Assembly (NCBI GenBank): GCA_035448545.1 | Contig: DAOTJE010000019.1 | Coordinates: 21,432-85,431, forward strand | Direction: 5' to 3' | DNA length: 64,000 nt | From: Anaerobaca sp035448545 | GTDB lineage: Bacteria > Planctomycetota > Phycisphaerae > Sedimentisphaerales > Anaerobacaceae | Shown: positions 1 to 8,562 of the stretch, piece after piece | How positions within the stretch are numbered: the first letter of the stretch is position 1 | Layout of the letters: the number at the start of each line of letters is the position of its first letter | The notes under the pieces: generated by a model | What the model saw: only the letters and a program-made list of their open reading frames with translations | Database searches by the model: none | What the model was told of the DNA's origin: nothing | Made by a program: the position numbers and the translations under genes

Positions 1-1200
1 CCCGTGCGTCAGCAGCAGCCAGCCCGCCTCCGTCTCGATGGGCGAGCCGCAATTGCCGATCTGAATGACCTCCCAGGGGAACTGGGGCTCCTGAACTTTA
101 ACCGCCTCGTCCCAGATCAGAACGTTGTCGGATCGGAGGATGAAAAGGTTCTCGCCGTCGATGCGACCGCTCATCATGAAGTGCCCGCCGACTTTGCGCG
201 GGAACAGCGCCAGCCCCTTGTTGCGGGCGCAGCGTCCATGCAGAGTGCGGACGCGGGCCAGGTTCGGCTCGCGCATTTCAACGATCTGCGGCAGGATCTG
301 CCGCCCGTTGTAGGCGGTGTACGTGCCGTAGTAGCGCACCGAGCCGTCGTCGTCGGTGAAGCGGACGATCCGCATGTCCTCCATACCCTGGCTCTCGGCT
401 TCGCAGATCGGGAACAGGACGGCGTCCGTGATACGGCCGTCCGGACTGGTCTCAATGTCATAGTCGCAGCTGGCCAGCCACTCGAAGCCGGCCGACTCGC
501 TGTCGGGGCGCAATAGACCTTCAACAACTGCCTGAGGACCATTGATCGCCTCGCGCAGATCCTCGGCGGTGAACCGCTCGCCCAGCCTGCGCAGAACAAC
601 TTCCATGATCGTGTCGCGCACACCCAACTCGGCCAGCTTGACGCGAAATTTCGCCTTGCTGAATCGCTCGTACTCGGCGCGGCGCATCGGTTCGTGGTAC
701 GGTCCGGCCGGCTCCAGCACGATCTCGCCGACGGCGTTGATGACCCCGCGCCGAAAGACAATCGAACTGAGATGCCCTTCGCCGACGGCCCGCAGACTCA
801 TCACGAAACGAAGAGAGCCGCTCTCCAGGCCGCTCTGATCGATCGCGGGCGTCATGGACGGATTGAACAGGGCCGCGGAGGCGAAGGCGTACTCCATGGT
901 GAAGCACGCGCCGATGTAGAGCTTCCGTTCTACGCTGGCATCCGGTGGCATGGCGACCCGCTTGGCCGCTTGTTCGTAGTGAGCCAGGAAGATGTTATCC
1001 AGACCAGCGGGAAGGTGGGCGAAGCTCGCGCGTGTCGAATCCAGCAGACGCCGGATCTGCTCGTCGTCCAGCGCGTTGATGCGGGCGATCACATTCTGCG
1101 CACGGTCGGCCCCCAGCCAGAAGAAGCGAGTGATCGTCAAGCTGGCATCCGCCGTCAGTCGCACCGGCGACCGCTTCACCACCAGAGGCGGTGTCGTCAT
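1..1200 (-). CDS. GH130-family glycosidase/phosphorylase (3' end missing)
   Basis: This gene reads right to left from an ATG at 1198-1200 and runs off the left edge, giving 400 residues without a stop. The N-terminus (VKRSPVRLTADASLTITRFF) and the last visible residues (GWLLLTHG) match the GH130 five-bladed propeller family. In that family the GW-LL-HG block lies near the active site, and members phosphorolyse or hydrolyse beta-mannosides. No signal peptide is visible, so it is probably cytoplasmic. An AAGGGGG Shine-Dalgarno sits just before the ATG. The substrate cannot be told from sequence alone. A small palindrome at 1231-1250 lies in its 5' region. Confidence 0.8.
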   Translation of the reverse strand, partial: MTTPPLVVKRSPVRLTADASLTITRFFWLGADRAQNVIARINALDDEQIRRLLDSTRASFAHLPAGLDNIFLAHYEQAAKRVAMPPDASVERKLYIGACFTMEYAFASAALFNPSMTPAIDQSGLESGSLRFVMSLRAVGEGHLSSIVFRRGVINAVGEIVLEPAGPYHEPMRRAEYERFSKAKFRVKLAELGVRDTIMEVVLRRLGERFTAEDLREAINGPQAVVEGLLRPDSESAGFEWLASCDYDIETSPDGRITDAVLFPICEAESQGMEDMRIVRFTDDDGSVRYYGTYTAYNGRQILPQIVEMREPNLARVRTLHGRCARNKGLALFPRKVGGHFMMSGRIDGENLFILRSDNVLIWDEAVKVQEPQFPWEVIQIGNCGSPIETEAGWLLLTHG

Positions 1201-1230
1201 TCTTCTGCCCCCTTCGGAGATTGTACGCAG

Positions 1231-1250
1231 GGGCGAATCATCATTCGCCC
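1231..1250. repeat. Short palindrome GGGCGAAT-CATC-ATTCGCCC
   Basis: This is a perfect 8-bp stem with a 4-nt loop, lying 31 nt upstream of the GH130 start codon. A related, partly decayed copy sits at 7161-7189. Two copies in one window suggest a small dispersed palindromic repeat (REP or MITE remnant) rather than a gene-specific operator. Confidence 0.5.
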
Positions 1251-1380
1251 GCACTGCCGCCGATTATAGCCGCCCGGCCCTCTGCCGCAACCACCTCGGA
1301 CCCGCCCGGCCGGGCGCCAAAATACGTACTTGTACGGATAGACTTCCACAGGAGACTCTCACATCGTAGTGAACGGTACA

Positions 1381-1507
1381 GGCGCGGCTGCCGATGCGAT
1401 CACCGCCGCCGCAGAAAGCCCAACCGGTAGCCGGTTGAAACCGCGCAAGCGGTCCCCCCGGCATCCCCCACGCCGGTCCGGGATGTCGCGGGCCGTCTGC
1501 GGACGGC
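1381..1507 (+). other. Hairpin-rich leader, candidate structured RNA
   Basis: The 406-base stretch 1201-1606 has no convincing gene. Within it, four perfect hairpins follow one another: CAACCGG/CCGGTTG with a TAG loop (1421-1437), CCGC-GCAA-GCGG with a GNRA loop (1441-1452), CCGGC/GCCGG (1458-1476), and GCCGTC-TGCG-GACGGC (1492-1507). They end about 85 nt before a strong ribosome binding site at 1593-1600. The layout resembles a structured 5' leader or riboswitch, but it matched no class I could recall. High GC raises the chance of fortuitous hairpins. Confidence 0.35.
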
Positions 1508-1606
1508 GCCATACCTCCGGCAGTGAAAGGACAGCGATGCAGCATGGAAGCGACGCCACGGACACATCTCGTTCCCATTCAAACCATCCTTGAAAGGAGG
1601 CAACGT

Positions 1607-1771
1607 ATGGCGACAAGACACACACAGCGATTATGGTGCCTCGCTCTGGAGAAGTCTCGACGTCTGGGTGTTTGCTCTTCAGAATGCCCGGTTCCTGACG
1701 CGATCAGGGTGCGAGGTTTTATCCCATTCTTGACGCGAAAGCACCATCGAACATTGACCAGTGTCAAGTGA
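1607..1771 (+). CDS. Small 54-residue protein or leader peptide
   Basis: The ATG at 1607 is preceded six bases upstream by an excellent AAAGGAGG ribosome binding site, the best initiation signal in this region. The 54-residue product begins MATRHTQRLWCLALEKSRRL and resembles nothing recognised. It ends 47 nt before the start of the large exoprotein at 1819. It may be a true small protein, a leader peptide for the downstream gene, or the stub of a decayed exoprotein signal sequence. The Shine-Dalgarno is the only strong evidence for translation. Confidence 0.35.
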   Translation: MATRHTQRLWCLALEKSRRLGVCSSECPVPDAIRVRGFIPFLTRKHHRTLTSVK

Positions 1772-1818
1772 TTATACGACTATCTATCGAACCGCTGAAC
1801 TTGGCAGGAGGTACTGCA

Positions 1819-4800
1819 ATGAATGCGAACTGTCTTACCAGAATCCTGGTCGCGTCACTATCGATTGTCTGTATGAGTATGACATCGAGTAGAGCAGCAG
1901 AATACTGGATTCCTTATGTCGATTCCACACTTGGTTCAAGTGCGACCTATTCCCAGATTGTCATCCAGACTGCGTTTCGAACAAGTGTAGACGTAGATTT
2001 CAGTTGTGACGGTACAATCGATAATACGTACCTGCTGCAACGTGGCGAGGAGAAAATTGTCAGCGTGCCAAGGTTCGCGGGCACAGTACATCTTCGCTCC
2101 ACTACACCCATCAGTGTCTTCTACCATTATACTATGGCCGACTATGGCGCATATGAAGACGGGGCCTATCGGTATTGTGTACCATCCATGGAATGTCTGG
2201 GAACAAGTTATTGGCTGCCGTCAACCGTTACCCAAGTGACGATTCTGGCGACAGATGACAACACAGCGATCTCGGTTAACGGTGTGGCGTATTCTCTCAA
2301 GAGAGGTGACGTTCGACACGTGACCAATCTGTCTCAAAGCGCGTACGTAGCCAGTACGAAGAAGGTAATGGTGGTTGCTCTCAACTTCGATTCAGGGCGC
2401 TACGGTCATACCTACGCCTATACATCGTGGCCTGTCGACCGCCTCGGAACAACATACTTCGTTCCTTCAGAACACTCGTGCAAGCTTCAGGGTGCAAGTT
2501 CTCACAGCAGAATAGAGGTGGTAGCCACACAGGACACGACTAGACTCACAATCGGAAGCGATGACTATGAAGTGAACGCGGGTGATGTGGTCACCTATAC
2601 GGCGACAAGCGAAACTGCCATCCAAAGTGACAAACCTGTCTTTTCAGTCTATATTTCCGATATTACGGCGATGGATCCATGGCGAGGCGTGAGCAGACAC
2701 TATACATATTCATTCCCATTATTGCCATATTCCTTAGCTGGTACTCATTATGTGATTGGGATAGGCGGCGGAGTGTCACCTCACGGCGCGCCGAATCGAT
2801 TAATTGCGATCGCGTCATTTGAGAACAATAACACAATTGGCCTTGATGTCAATATGGATGGTATCATTGAGTGGAGGAAAGTGCTAAACGCAGGACAACA
2901 CGCGTATGTGAAGGAAGGCGATATACCTGACTGGGATAGCCAATCGTTCGCGTCGATCCAGAGCTCAAAGAGCGTTCAGGTAGTAGAGACAATACGAGGA
3001 TGGTGGAATGGGATTTCGGAATCAATGGCAGCTCGGTCTGTCCTCCCGCTGACATTGCCGGCCAAGACGATCTATGTTGACGACGATGCTCCCAATGATC
3101 CTGGCCCCAACGATTTGACCGTCGGTGACCCTAAAGAAGACGGCACAAAGGAGCATCCGTTTGACATGATTCAGGAAGGGATCGATGCGGCTGAGGATGG
3201 GGATACTGTGCTGGTGCGAGAGGGGACGTACTATGAGACGATCGCATTCACAGGAAGGAGTATCGAAGTCACCAGCTTTGATCCTGAAGGAGACGGCATG
3301 CATGCGTACCCTGTGATCGATGCGGGCTATTCCGGCACCGTAGTCACCTTCGATCAGGGTGAAAGTCTGAATTGCAGACTGTCTGGTTTCGTACTGACCC
3401 GTGGGCTCGGTGAGCCGGTATTAGGTTCGTCGGGCGATCCGACTCCGCCGACGAGTACGACGCTTACCGCGCCAGAGGCCTGGGCGGACGCCGTAGCGCT
3501 GGCCCGACCGAGCTTCTTCGCCACCAACGTCGCCGATGGCGTCTACGATATCGGCACGTTCGGCGGGGAAATGACCTATGAGTTCATCGTCAAGAGCAAC
3601 CCGCTGGAGACCCAGGCGAGCATGTGCCTGATCGGCCGCCGCCACTTCGGCGACACCCGGTCGGGACTCAAGTACGAGCAGTGGAACAACACCGGCACCT
3701 ACGGCGCGACGCTCTTCGGCGTGGCCGACTACGATTACGGCGTGGCCACCAATCCGGGCGTACCGACGCATCTGGTCTTCGTGGCCAGTGAGGCCACCGG
3801 AACGACGGCCCTCTATGTCAACGGTGTTTATCGCGGCAGCGTCGATGCGGCAATCCTCCTGTCCGGCGTGGTCGGCATCGGCTACGGTGCCCAAGCCGAA
3901 GACGGCAGCGATTTCTTCGATGACTTCGACGGCCAGATCTTCGGCGTCGCCATCTACGATCGCGCGCTGTCCAACGGCGAGATCAAGATTCACGCCGACG
4001 CCTATTTCATGCGTGGAGCGGCGGGCGCCGCCGGGGCCATTGCATGCATAGATGCGAGTCCACACATCAGCCACTGCGTTGTCGTTGGCAATCGCTGTGC
4101 GGACCCGCAAAGCAGTGATCCATCGGGAGGTGTCGTCTACTGTGTGAACAGCAACGCCCTTTTGGAGAACTGCACGATCGCCGACAACTACGGCGGTGTG
4201 GACGGCGCCGGTCTGTATCTTGTCCGGAGCGACGTGGGCGTCTCCAACTGCATCATCTGGGGCAACATGCCGCAAAACATTCTTGTTGAGTCCGGCGATG
4301 GACCGATTGTCGGCTATACGGACATCTTCAGAGGCTGGCCCGGACCCGGCAATACGGATCGAGAACCGGCGTTTGCCTTTCCCGGTTATTGGGCCGACCG
4401 GAACGATCCGGATATGGCCGTCGAACCCACTCACGCAGACGCCATATGGATCGATGGCGATTATCACGTGATGTCCACCGCTGGACGCTGGGATCCGCTT
4501 GACGAAGCCTGGGTCATCGACGAAACCACCAGTCCGTGCGTTGATGCCGGTGATCCCGACGCGTCTTGGGAGAATGAGCCTAGACCCAATGGCGGGCGCA
4601 TCAATCTGGGCGCTTATGGTGGAACGGCACAGGCCAGCATGTCCACGGGTCCGTGTTGCGTGACGATCACGGCTACGGAGGGTGGCAGGGTAACAGAGCC
4701 TGGGATCGTGGAGCCAGGCGAAGCGAGGATCTTCTGCTTTGACTGCGGAACATCCGCCCGCGTTATGGCCGTCCCCGACGAGTACTATTGCTTCTCGCAC

Positions 4801-6135
4801 TGGTCCGGAACCGGTGTGGATAAAGGCAAGGTGGGCAACGTCAGCAATCCCAATACGACCGTGACAATAGATGGCGACTACACGATCCAGGCACACTTCG
4901 CGCTCATTCAGTACACGTTGACCCTCTCCTCCACGAATGGTGGCTCTGTTACCGTGCCGGGCGAGGGGGATCGCCAATACGTGCATGGGACATCAGTACC
5001 GGTTGAAGCTCGCGCCGACGAGTGTTATGAGTTCACCGGCTGGACTGGCACTGCTGTGGATGACGGCAAGGTCGGCGACATGACCGATCCCAATACGATT
5101 GTGACTGTTGATGCCGATTACACTCTGATCGCCAATTTCACGTTGATCAAGTACTGCCTGGAAATCTCGTCCACGGACGGAGGATCCGTCACCAAGCCGG
5201 GCGAGGGAATCTTCTGCTATGGCTGCGCCGAGGTCGTGTGTCTCGAAGCCCAGGCGGACCCGGGCTATCGGTTCGTCCGCTGGGAGGCCACGGGTGGCTG
5301 TTCGCTCGATCCGAATGAGGCCGCTCCTATCGTGTGCGTCACCATTGACGGACACTGTTCGCTGAAGGCGGTGTTCGAGCGGCTGCCCGGTCTGACACTT
5401 GCCGCAATCGGACAGGGATCGACCGATCCGGAACCCGGGACTTATTTCATCCCGTCCGGAGAAACGGTGTGTTTCACCGCCATACCTGATTCCGGCTTCA
5501 GGTTCTGCCGGTGGGAAGGAACCTGTCTGGACGCTGCTGCGATCGCGGATGCGAACACCATCTGCGTGACCGTCGAGGGTACGTGCACCTTGACGGCGGT
5601 CTTCGAGGAGGTCGTCTATGACCGCACGATGGACGCCGATCCGGGCTGGACGCTGGAAGGCCAGTGGGAATATGGGAAGCCGACGGGCCAGCGGTGCGGG
5701 GCGTGGGGGAACAACGATCCGACCAGCGGGCACACCGGGCCGAACGTGCTCGGCGTCAATCTGAATGGCTGCTACGACCCGAATGTTGGCGGCCCCTACT
5801 ACGCGACGACAAAGGCGTTCGACCTCGGTCAATACCAGAATGTCCGATTGCGGTTCTGGCGATGGCTCAACTGCGACATCCCGGAGTACGTCAAGAGCAC
5901 GGTGGAGGTCTCCACCGACAAAGTGAACTGGACCGTTCTCTGGACGCAGGGCGAACGCCAAGAGATCACCGACACGCAGTGGACGCTTTGCGAGTACGCC
6001 ATTCCGCAAACCGCCTGCCAATCGACGGTGTACGTGCGATGGGGCTATCACGTCCTCAAAGAACGGGCGTATGCCTACACCGGCTGGAACATCGACGACG
6101 TGCAGTTGATCGGGTGTCGCGGCTGCGACCAGTAG
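1819..6135 (+). CDS. Secreted mosaic protein: IgGFc-binding-like N-terminus, beta-helix with inserted LamG, InlB-type repeats
   Basis: The start is the ATG at 1819, preceded by AGGAGGT; an upstream GTG at 1768 has no such signal. It encodes 1438 residues. A signal peptide ends near SSRA-AEYW (about residue 26). Residues about 27-415 resemble the IgGFc-binding protein N-terminal domain. From TIYVDDDAPNDPGPNDL (about 416) a right-handed beta-helix begins. It is interrupted at about 535-735 by a LamG-like domain, then resumes and closes with GRINLGAYGGTAQAS. Four divergent InlB B-type repeats follow (about 947-1264; motif GGSVTxPGEG), then a beta-sandwich C-terminus. It is probably a surface or matrix protein; the ligand is unknown. 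The first half is less GC-rich than the rest. Confidence 0.85.
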   Translation: MNANCLTRILVASLSIVCMSMTSSRAAEYWIPYVDSTLGSSATYSQIVIQTAFRTSVDVDFSCDGTIDNTYLLQRGEEKIVSVPRFAGTVHLRSTTPISVFYHYTMADYGAYEDGAYRYCVPSMECLGTSYWLPSTVTQVTILATDDNTAISVNGVAYSLKRGDVRHVTNLSQSAYVASTKKVMVVALNFDSGRYGHTYAYTSWPVDRLGTTYFVPSEHSCKLQGASSHSRIEVVATQDTTRLTIGSDDYEVNAGDVVTYTATSETAIQSDKPVFSVYISDITAMDPWRGVSRHYTYSFPLLPYSLAGTHYVIGIGGGVSPHGAPNRLIAIASFENNNTIGLDVNMDGIIEWRKVLNAGQHAYVKEGDIPDWDSQSFASIQSSKSVQVVETIRGWWNGISESMAARSVLPLTLPAKTIYVDDDAPNDPGPNDLTVGDPKEDGTKEHPFDMIQEGIDAAEDGDTVLVREGTYYETIAFTGRSIEVTSFDPEGDGMHAYPVIDAGYSGTVVTFDQGESLNCRLSGFVLTRGLGEPVLGSSGDPTPPTSTTLTAPEAWADAVALARPSFFATNVADGVYDIGTFGGEMTYEFIVKSNPLETQASMCLIGRRHFGDTRSGLKYEQWNNTGTYGATLFGVADYDYGVATNPGVPTHLVFVASEATGTTALYVNGVYRGSVDAAILLSGVVGIGYGAQAEDGSDFFDDFDGQIFGVAIYDRALSNGEIKIHADAYFMRGAAGAAGAIACIDASPHISHCVVVGNRCADPQSSDPSGGVVYCVNSNALLENCTIADNYGGVDGAGLYLVRSDVGVSNCIIWGNMPQNILVESGDGPIVGYTDIFRGWPGPGNTDREPAFAFPGYWADRNDPDMAVEPTHADAIWIDGDYHVMSTAGRWDPLDEAWVIDETTSPCVDAGDPDASWENEPRPNGGRINLGAYGGTAQASMSTGPCCVTITATEGGRVTEPGIVEPGEARIFCFDCGTSARVMAVPDEYYCFSHWSGTGVDKGKVGNVSNPNTTVTIDGDYTIQAHFALIQYTLTLSSTNGGSVTVPGEGDRQYVHGTSVPVEARADECYEFTGWTGTAVDDGKVGDMTDPNTIVTVDADYTLIANFTLIKYCLEISSTDGGSVTKPGEGIFCYGCAEVVCLEAQADPGYRFVRWEATGGCSLDPNEAAPIVCVTIDGHCSLKAVFERLPGLTLAAIGQGSTDPEPGTYFIPSGETVCFTAIPDSGFRFCRWEGTCLDAAAIADANTICVTVEGTCTLTAVFEEVVYDRTMDADPGWTLEGQWEYGKPTGQRCGAWGNNDPTSGHTGPNVLGVNLNGCYDPNVGGPYYATTKAFDLGQYQNVRLRFWRWLNCDIPEYVKSTVEVSTDKVNWTVLWTQGERQEITDTQWTLCEYAIPQTACQSTVYVRWGYHVLKERAYAYTGWNIDDVQLIGCRGCDQ

Positions 6136-6154
6136 CCTGATCGCCAATCTCGTT

Positions 6155-6191
6155 CGGGGCTGCGGGATGTGCCTGGCGTCCCGCAGCCTCG
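6155..6191. terminator. Strong hairpin between convergent genes
   Basis: GGCTGCGGGA (6158-6167) pairs perfectly with TCCCGCAGCC (6179-6188), and the stem can be lengthened by three more pairs. It lies between the stop of the 1819 gene and the stop of the minus-strand gene at 6198, so it probably serves both directions. There is no clear T-run, as is usual in high-GC bacteria. Confidence 0.6.
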
Positions 6192-6197
6192 GAGGGA

Positions 6198-6524
6198 TCA
6201 GTAGGTGAACAGGTCGGCGAGGCGGTAGTGCTTCTGCGTCGCGGCGTTCAGGGCGGCCAGGACCTTGGTTTGGGCGTTCGGAGTCAGGCGGCGGCCCTTG
6301 CACGCGCGGGCGACCATCTTGTGCGTGAGCTGTTCGGTCGAGGCGGCCACAAGGTCGTGCGGCTTGAGACCGTGCTCGGCCATGATCCGCCCGATCGGCT
6401 GCGGGCCCAGGTTTCTGGCGATCTGATCGCACATCCGACGAAAGGCTCTCAAAAGGGTCTCGGTTGTTTGTTCGGACTCGATCCGCTCGCAGGGCGCGAA
6501 GGTCGTTTGCCTGACTTGAGCCAT
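6198..6524 (-). CDS. Conserved hypothetical protein, possible DNA-binding helical fold
   Basis: This is a 108-residue, mostly helical, basic protein. The stretch GPQPIGRIMAEHGLKPHDLV followed by CKGRRLTPNAQTKVLAALN suggests a helix-turn-helix-like domain related to XRE-type regulators, but no named family is certain. Its ATG at 6524 lies inside the preceding gene, giving a 76-base overlap with the SpoIIAA-like gene; a later internal Met is possible. GGAGG lies about 14 bases before the ATG. The overlap implies the two are co-expressed. Confidence 0.6.
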   Translation of the reverse strand: MAQVRQTTFAPCERIESEQTTETLLRAFRRMCDQIARNLGPQPIGRIMAEHGLKPHDLVAASTEQLTHKMVARACKGRRLTPNAQTKVLAALNAATQKHYRLADLFTY

Positions 6525-6880
6525 TTCAGGGCCGCGGCCACCTCCGTGAAGAGGCGAACGGGAAAACCTCGATTGAAGAACACGGTCTCGACGAACAGGA
6601 AGCTGTCTATCTGCTCCGAGTCGTCCGCGATCACCACCGCGACCCGGTGCGAGCGGGTCAGCCCGAGTTCCTCAACGATCTCGGGCAGGCGATAGAGCTC
6701 CGTCGTCAGAGCGTCCAGTCTCATCTGGCGAGCGTCAATCAGGATCGCACCGGTGGCGCATTCGGCGGCCACCGCAAGGCTTCGCGCAACCATTGCCGTG
6801 ATCTCCGGCACCCCCACCATGGCGAAAACCGTCGTCGCCACAACCTGCTGCTCCGCCAGGTAATCGACCTGCCATGTCAT
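6449..6880 (-). CDS. SpoIIAA-like / STAS-like protein
   Basis: The 143 residues have the alternating strand-helix pattern of the SpoIIAA-like (PF11964-type) fold. The segment AILIDARQMRLDALTTELYR is followed by HRVAVVIADDSEQIDSFLFV, and then FFNRGFPVRLFTEVAAALKW, a typical closing helix. Such proteins are small cytoplasmic modules, often of unknown role. The C-terminal 25 residues are low-complexity and overlap the next gene. The start ATG at 6880 overlaps the stop of a short upstream frame (ATGA at 6877-6880). Confidence 0.65.
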   Translation of the reverse strand: MTWQVDYLAEQQVVATTVFAMVGVPEITAMVARSLAVAAECATGAILIDARQMRLDALTTELYRLPEIVEELGLTRSHRVAVVIADDSEQIDSFLFVETVFFNRGFPVRLFTEVAAALKWLKSGKRPSRPASGSSPNKQPRPF

Positions 6881-7071
6881 TGCTCTTCTTGCTCCATCTC
6901 AGGACGACCGCGCAATTCGATGCCGCCCACGTCTGCCGTGAGCCCGTAGAGGCAGCGAATGATCGACGAGGAACGCCCTGTCCCGAAGGACATCGGGATC
7001 GCTGCGAGCCGCGAATCTATGTTGGGATCAAATGTCGGCCACCCCAGACGAAATGACTGCAACTTCGCCAA
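6877..7071 (-). CDS. Doubtful 64-codon frame upstream of the SpoIIAA-like gene
   Basis: This frame ends in an ATGA overlap with the SpoIIAA-like gene, the arrangement seen in translationally coupled genes. However, it needs a TTG start with no visible Shine-Dalgarno, and its product (ending LTADVGGIELRGRPEMEQEE) matches nothing known. It could be a real coupled small gene or just an open frame in high-GC DNA. It is listed so that the stretch is not left blank. Confidence 0.2.
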   Translation of the reverse strand: MAKLQSFRLGWPTFDPNIDSRLAAIPMSFGTGRSSSIIRCLYGLTADVGGIELRGRPEMEQEEQ

Positions 7072-7160
7072 AAAGGTGCATCGTATACAACCGTGCGGGC
7101 ACAGCCGTCAAGAAGAAAACTCTCTCGGAACGCCAAAAGGCCGGCGGCAATCCAAAACGA

Positions 7161-7189
7161 GTAGGGGGCAAACAGTCATTCGCCCCTAC
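7161..7189. repeat. Palindromic repeat copy providing the gntP stop codon
   Basis: GTAGGGG (7161-7167) faces CCCCTAC (7183-7189), with CATTCG of the same family as the palindrome at 1231-1250 in between. The left arm is degenerate. On the minus strand the TAG stop of the GntP permease (7186-7188) lies inside the right arm, so insertion or retention of this repeat may have set the end of that protein. Confidence 0.5.
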
Positions 7190-8526
7190 AGCAGGCAGGC
7201 GCCGAGGACCCACACGGCCACTGCCGCGGCAAGGCCCTCGATCAGGGTCCCAAACGTCTGGAGCTTGTAACCCTGGCGGACCGTCATCGTGGACAGTTGG
7301 GTGACGATCCAGAAGTAGCTGTCGTTGACGTGGCTGACGACCATGGACCCGGCGCCGATGGCCACGACGGCCAGCGCCCTGCCGGTGGGCGTCGCCAGGC
7401 CGAGCGGATCGAGCATCGGTGCGACGATTCCGGCGGTCGTGATAATCGCGACGGTGGAGGAACCTTGGGCGGTCTTGATCGCCGCGGCCAGCACGAAGGG
7501 CAGCCAGAGCCCCCAGGCAGACGCATCGCCCAGAACCTGCGAGACGACATCGGCGATATGCGACTCGCGCAGCACCTTGCCGAAGGCGCCGCCACAGCCG
7601 GTGATGAGGATAATCGTTGCCGCCGCCAGCACCGCCTCGCCGACCCAGCCCGACGCCGAGAGCATGGAACTCGTCAGCTTGGCCGGAAGCAGAAAAGCCA
7701 GAAACACCCCGATCAGCAACGCCACCACCGGCTGCCCCAGAAAACCGATCAGCTCGGCAACCCACCCTTCGACCAGCGGGGCATCCTGGAGTGTACAGAC
7801 GGACCGCAGCAGGATCAGCACAATGGGCGTTAGGATTGGAGCCAGCGATTTGGCCACTGACGGACCGTCGGATACCGACCGCGGCGAACCGGATTCCATG
7901 GACTCGTCGGGCGCCAGTTTGACCCGCGAGGCGATCTTCACGCTGAACAGCCACGAGACCACCAGCGCCGGAACACTGACGATCAGACCGAAGAGGATCA
8001 CCCGCCCCAGGTCCGCCTCCAGCGCCGCCGCGGCCGCCACCGGACCGGGGGTCGGCGGGACCATCGTGTGCGTCGCGTACAGACCGAGACTCAGAGCCAT
8101 TGCGCCGGCCGCCAGCGGGACCCGAGCCTTTGACGAGAGCGAGCGGGCCAGCGGAGCCAGAAGAATGAATCCCGAATCACAGAAAACGGGGATGCTCACG
8201 ATGTATCCGATGATGCCCATCGCCATCGGAACCTGTCGGGGGCCGACCAAGTCCACCGTGCGCTGAGCCAGCCGGGCGGCGCCACCCGATTTTTCGAGGA
8301 ACGTGCCGATGATCGAGCCGGCCAGGATGACGATGCCGATCTGGCCAATGGTAACGCCGAAGCCGTCGTTGATCGAATCGACAACGCCCTTCAGGGACAT
8401 CTGCCGGCTGAGAATCCCGTACCCGAACGCCGCGATCAGCAGCGCCAGAAACGGATGCAGCTTCAGTCTGCTCGTGGCCAGAACGATAAATGCTATCGCA
8501 ACCACGAGCAGCACGATCTGCCACAT
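7186..8526 (-). CDS. GntP-family gluconate/sugar-acid permease
   Basis: This 446-residue integral membrane protein has about twelve hydrophobic segments. Family hallmarks include LHPFLALLIAAFGYGILSR near the N-terminus, GFGVTIGQIGIVILAGSIIG, and GCGGAFGKVLRESHIADVV followed by AAIKTAQGSSTVAIITTAG near the C-terminus. Relatives are proton symporters for gluconate and related sugar acids. The start was set at the ATG at 8526 because GGAGGT lies nine bases upstream; the ATG at 8544 has no ribosome binding site. It follows the propeller gene by 36 bases, so the two probably share a transcript. The exact substrate is not determinable. Confidence 0.85.
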   Translation of the reverse strand: MWQIVLLVVAIAFIVLATSRLKLHPFLALLIAAFGYGILSRQMSLKGVVDSINDGFGVTIGQIGIVILAGSIIGTFLEKSGGAARLAQRTVDLVGPRQVPMAMGIIGYIVSIPVFCDSGFILLAPLARSLSSKARVPLAAGAMALSLGLYATHTMVPPTPGPVAAAAALEADLGRVILFGLIVSVPALVVSWLFSVKIASRVKLAPDESMESGSPRSVSDGPSVAKSLAPILTPIVLILLRSVCTLQDAPLVEGWVAELIGFLGQPVVALLIGVFLAFLLPAKLTSSMLSASGWVGEAVLAAATIILITGCGGAFGKVLRESHIADVVSQVLGDASAWGLWLPFVLAAAIKTAQGSSTVAIITTAGIVAPMLDPLGLATPTGRALAVVAIGAGSMVVSHVNDSYFWIVTQLSTMTVRQGYKLQTFGTLIEGLAAAVAVWVLGACLL

Positions 8527-8562
8527 CGCCGAAAGACCTCCCATTGCTTGCGAAACGCAAAA

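Noticed and set aside
3421..6432. Long antisense frames (521 and 479 codons) across the exoprotein
   Set aside because: They mirror the GC-rich half of the plus-strand gene, lack start signals, and give no recognisable protein.
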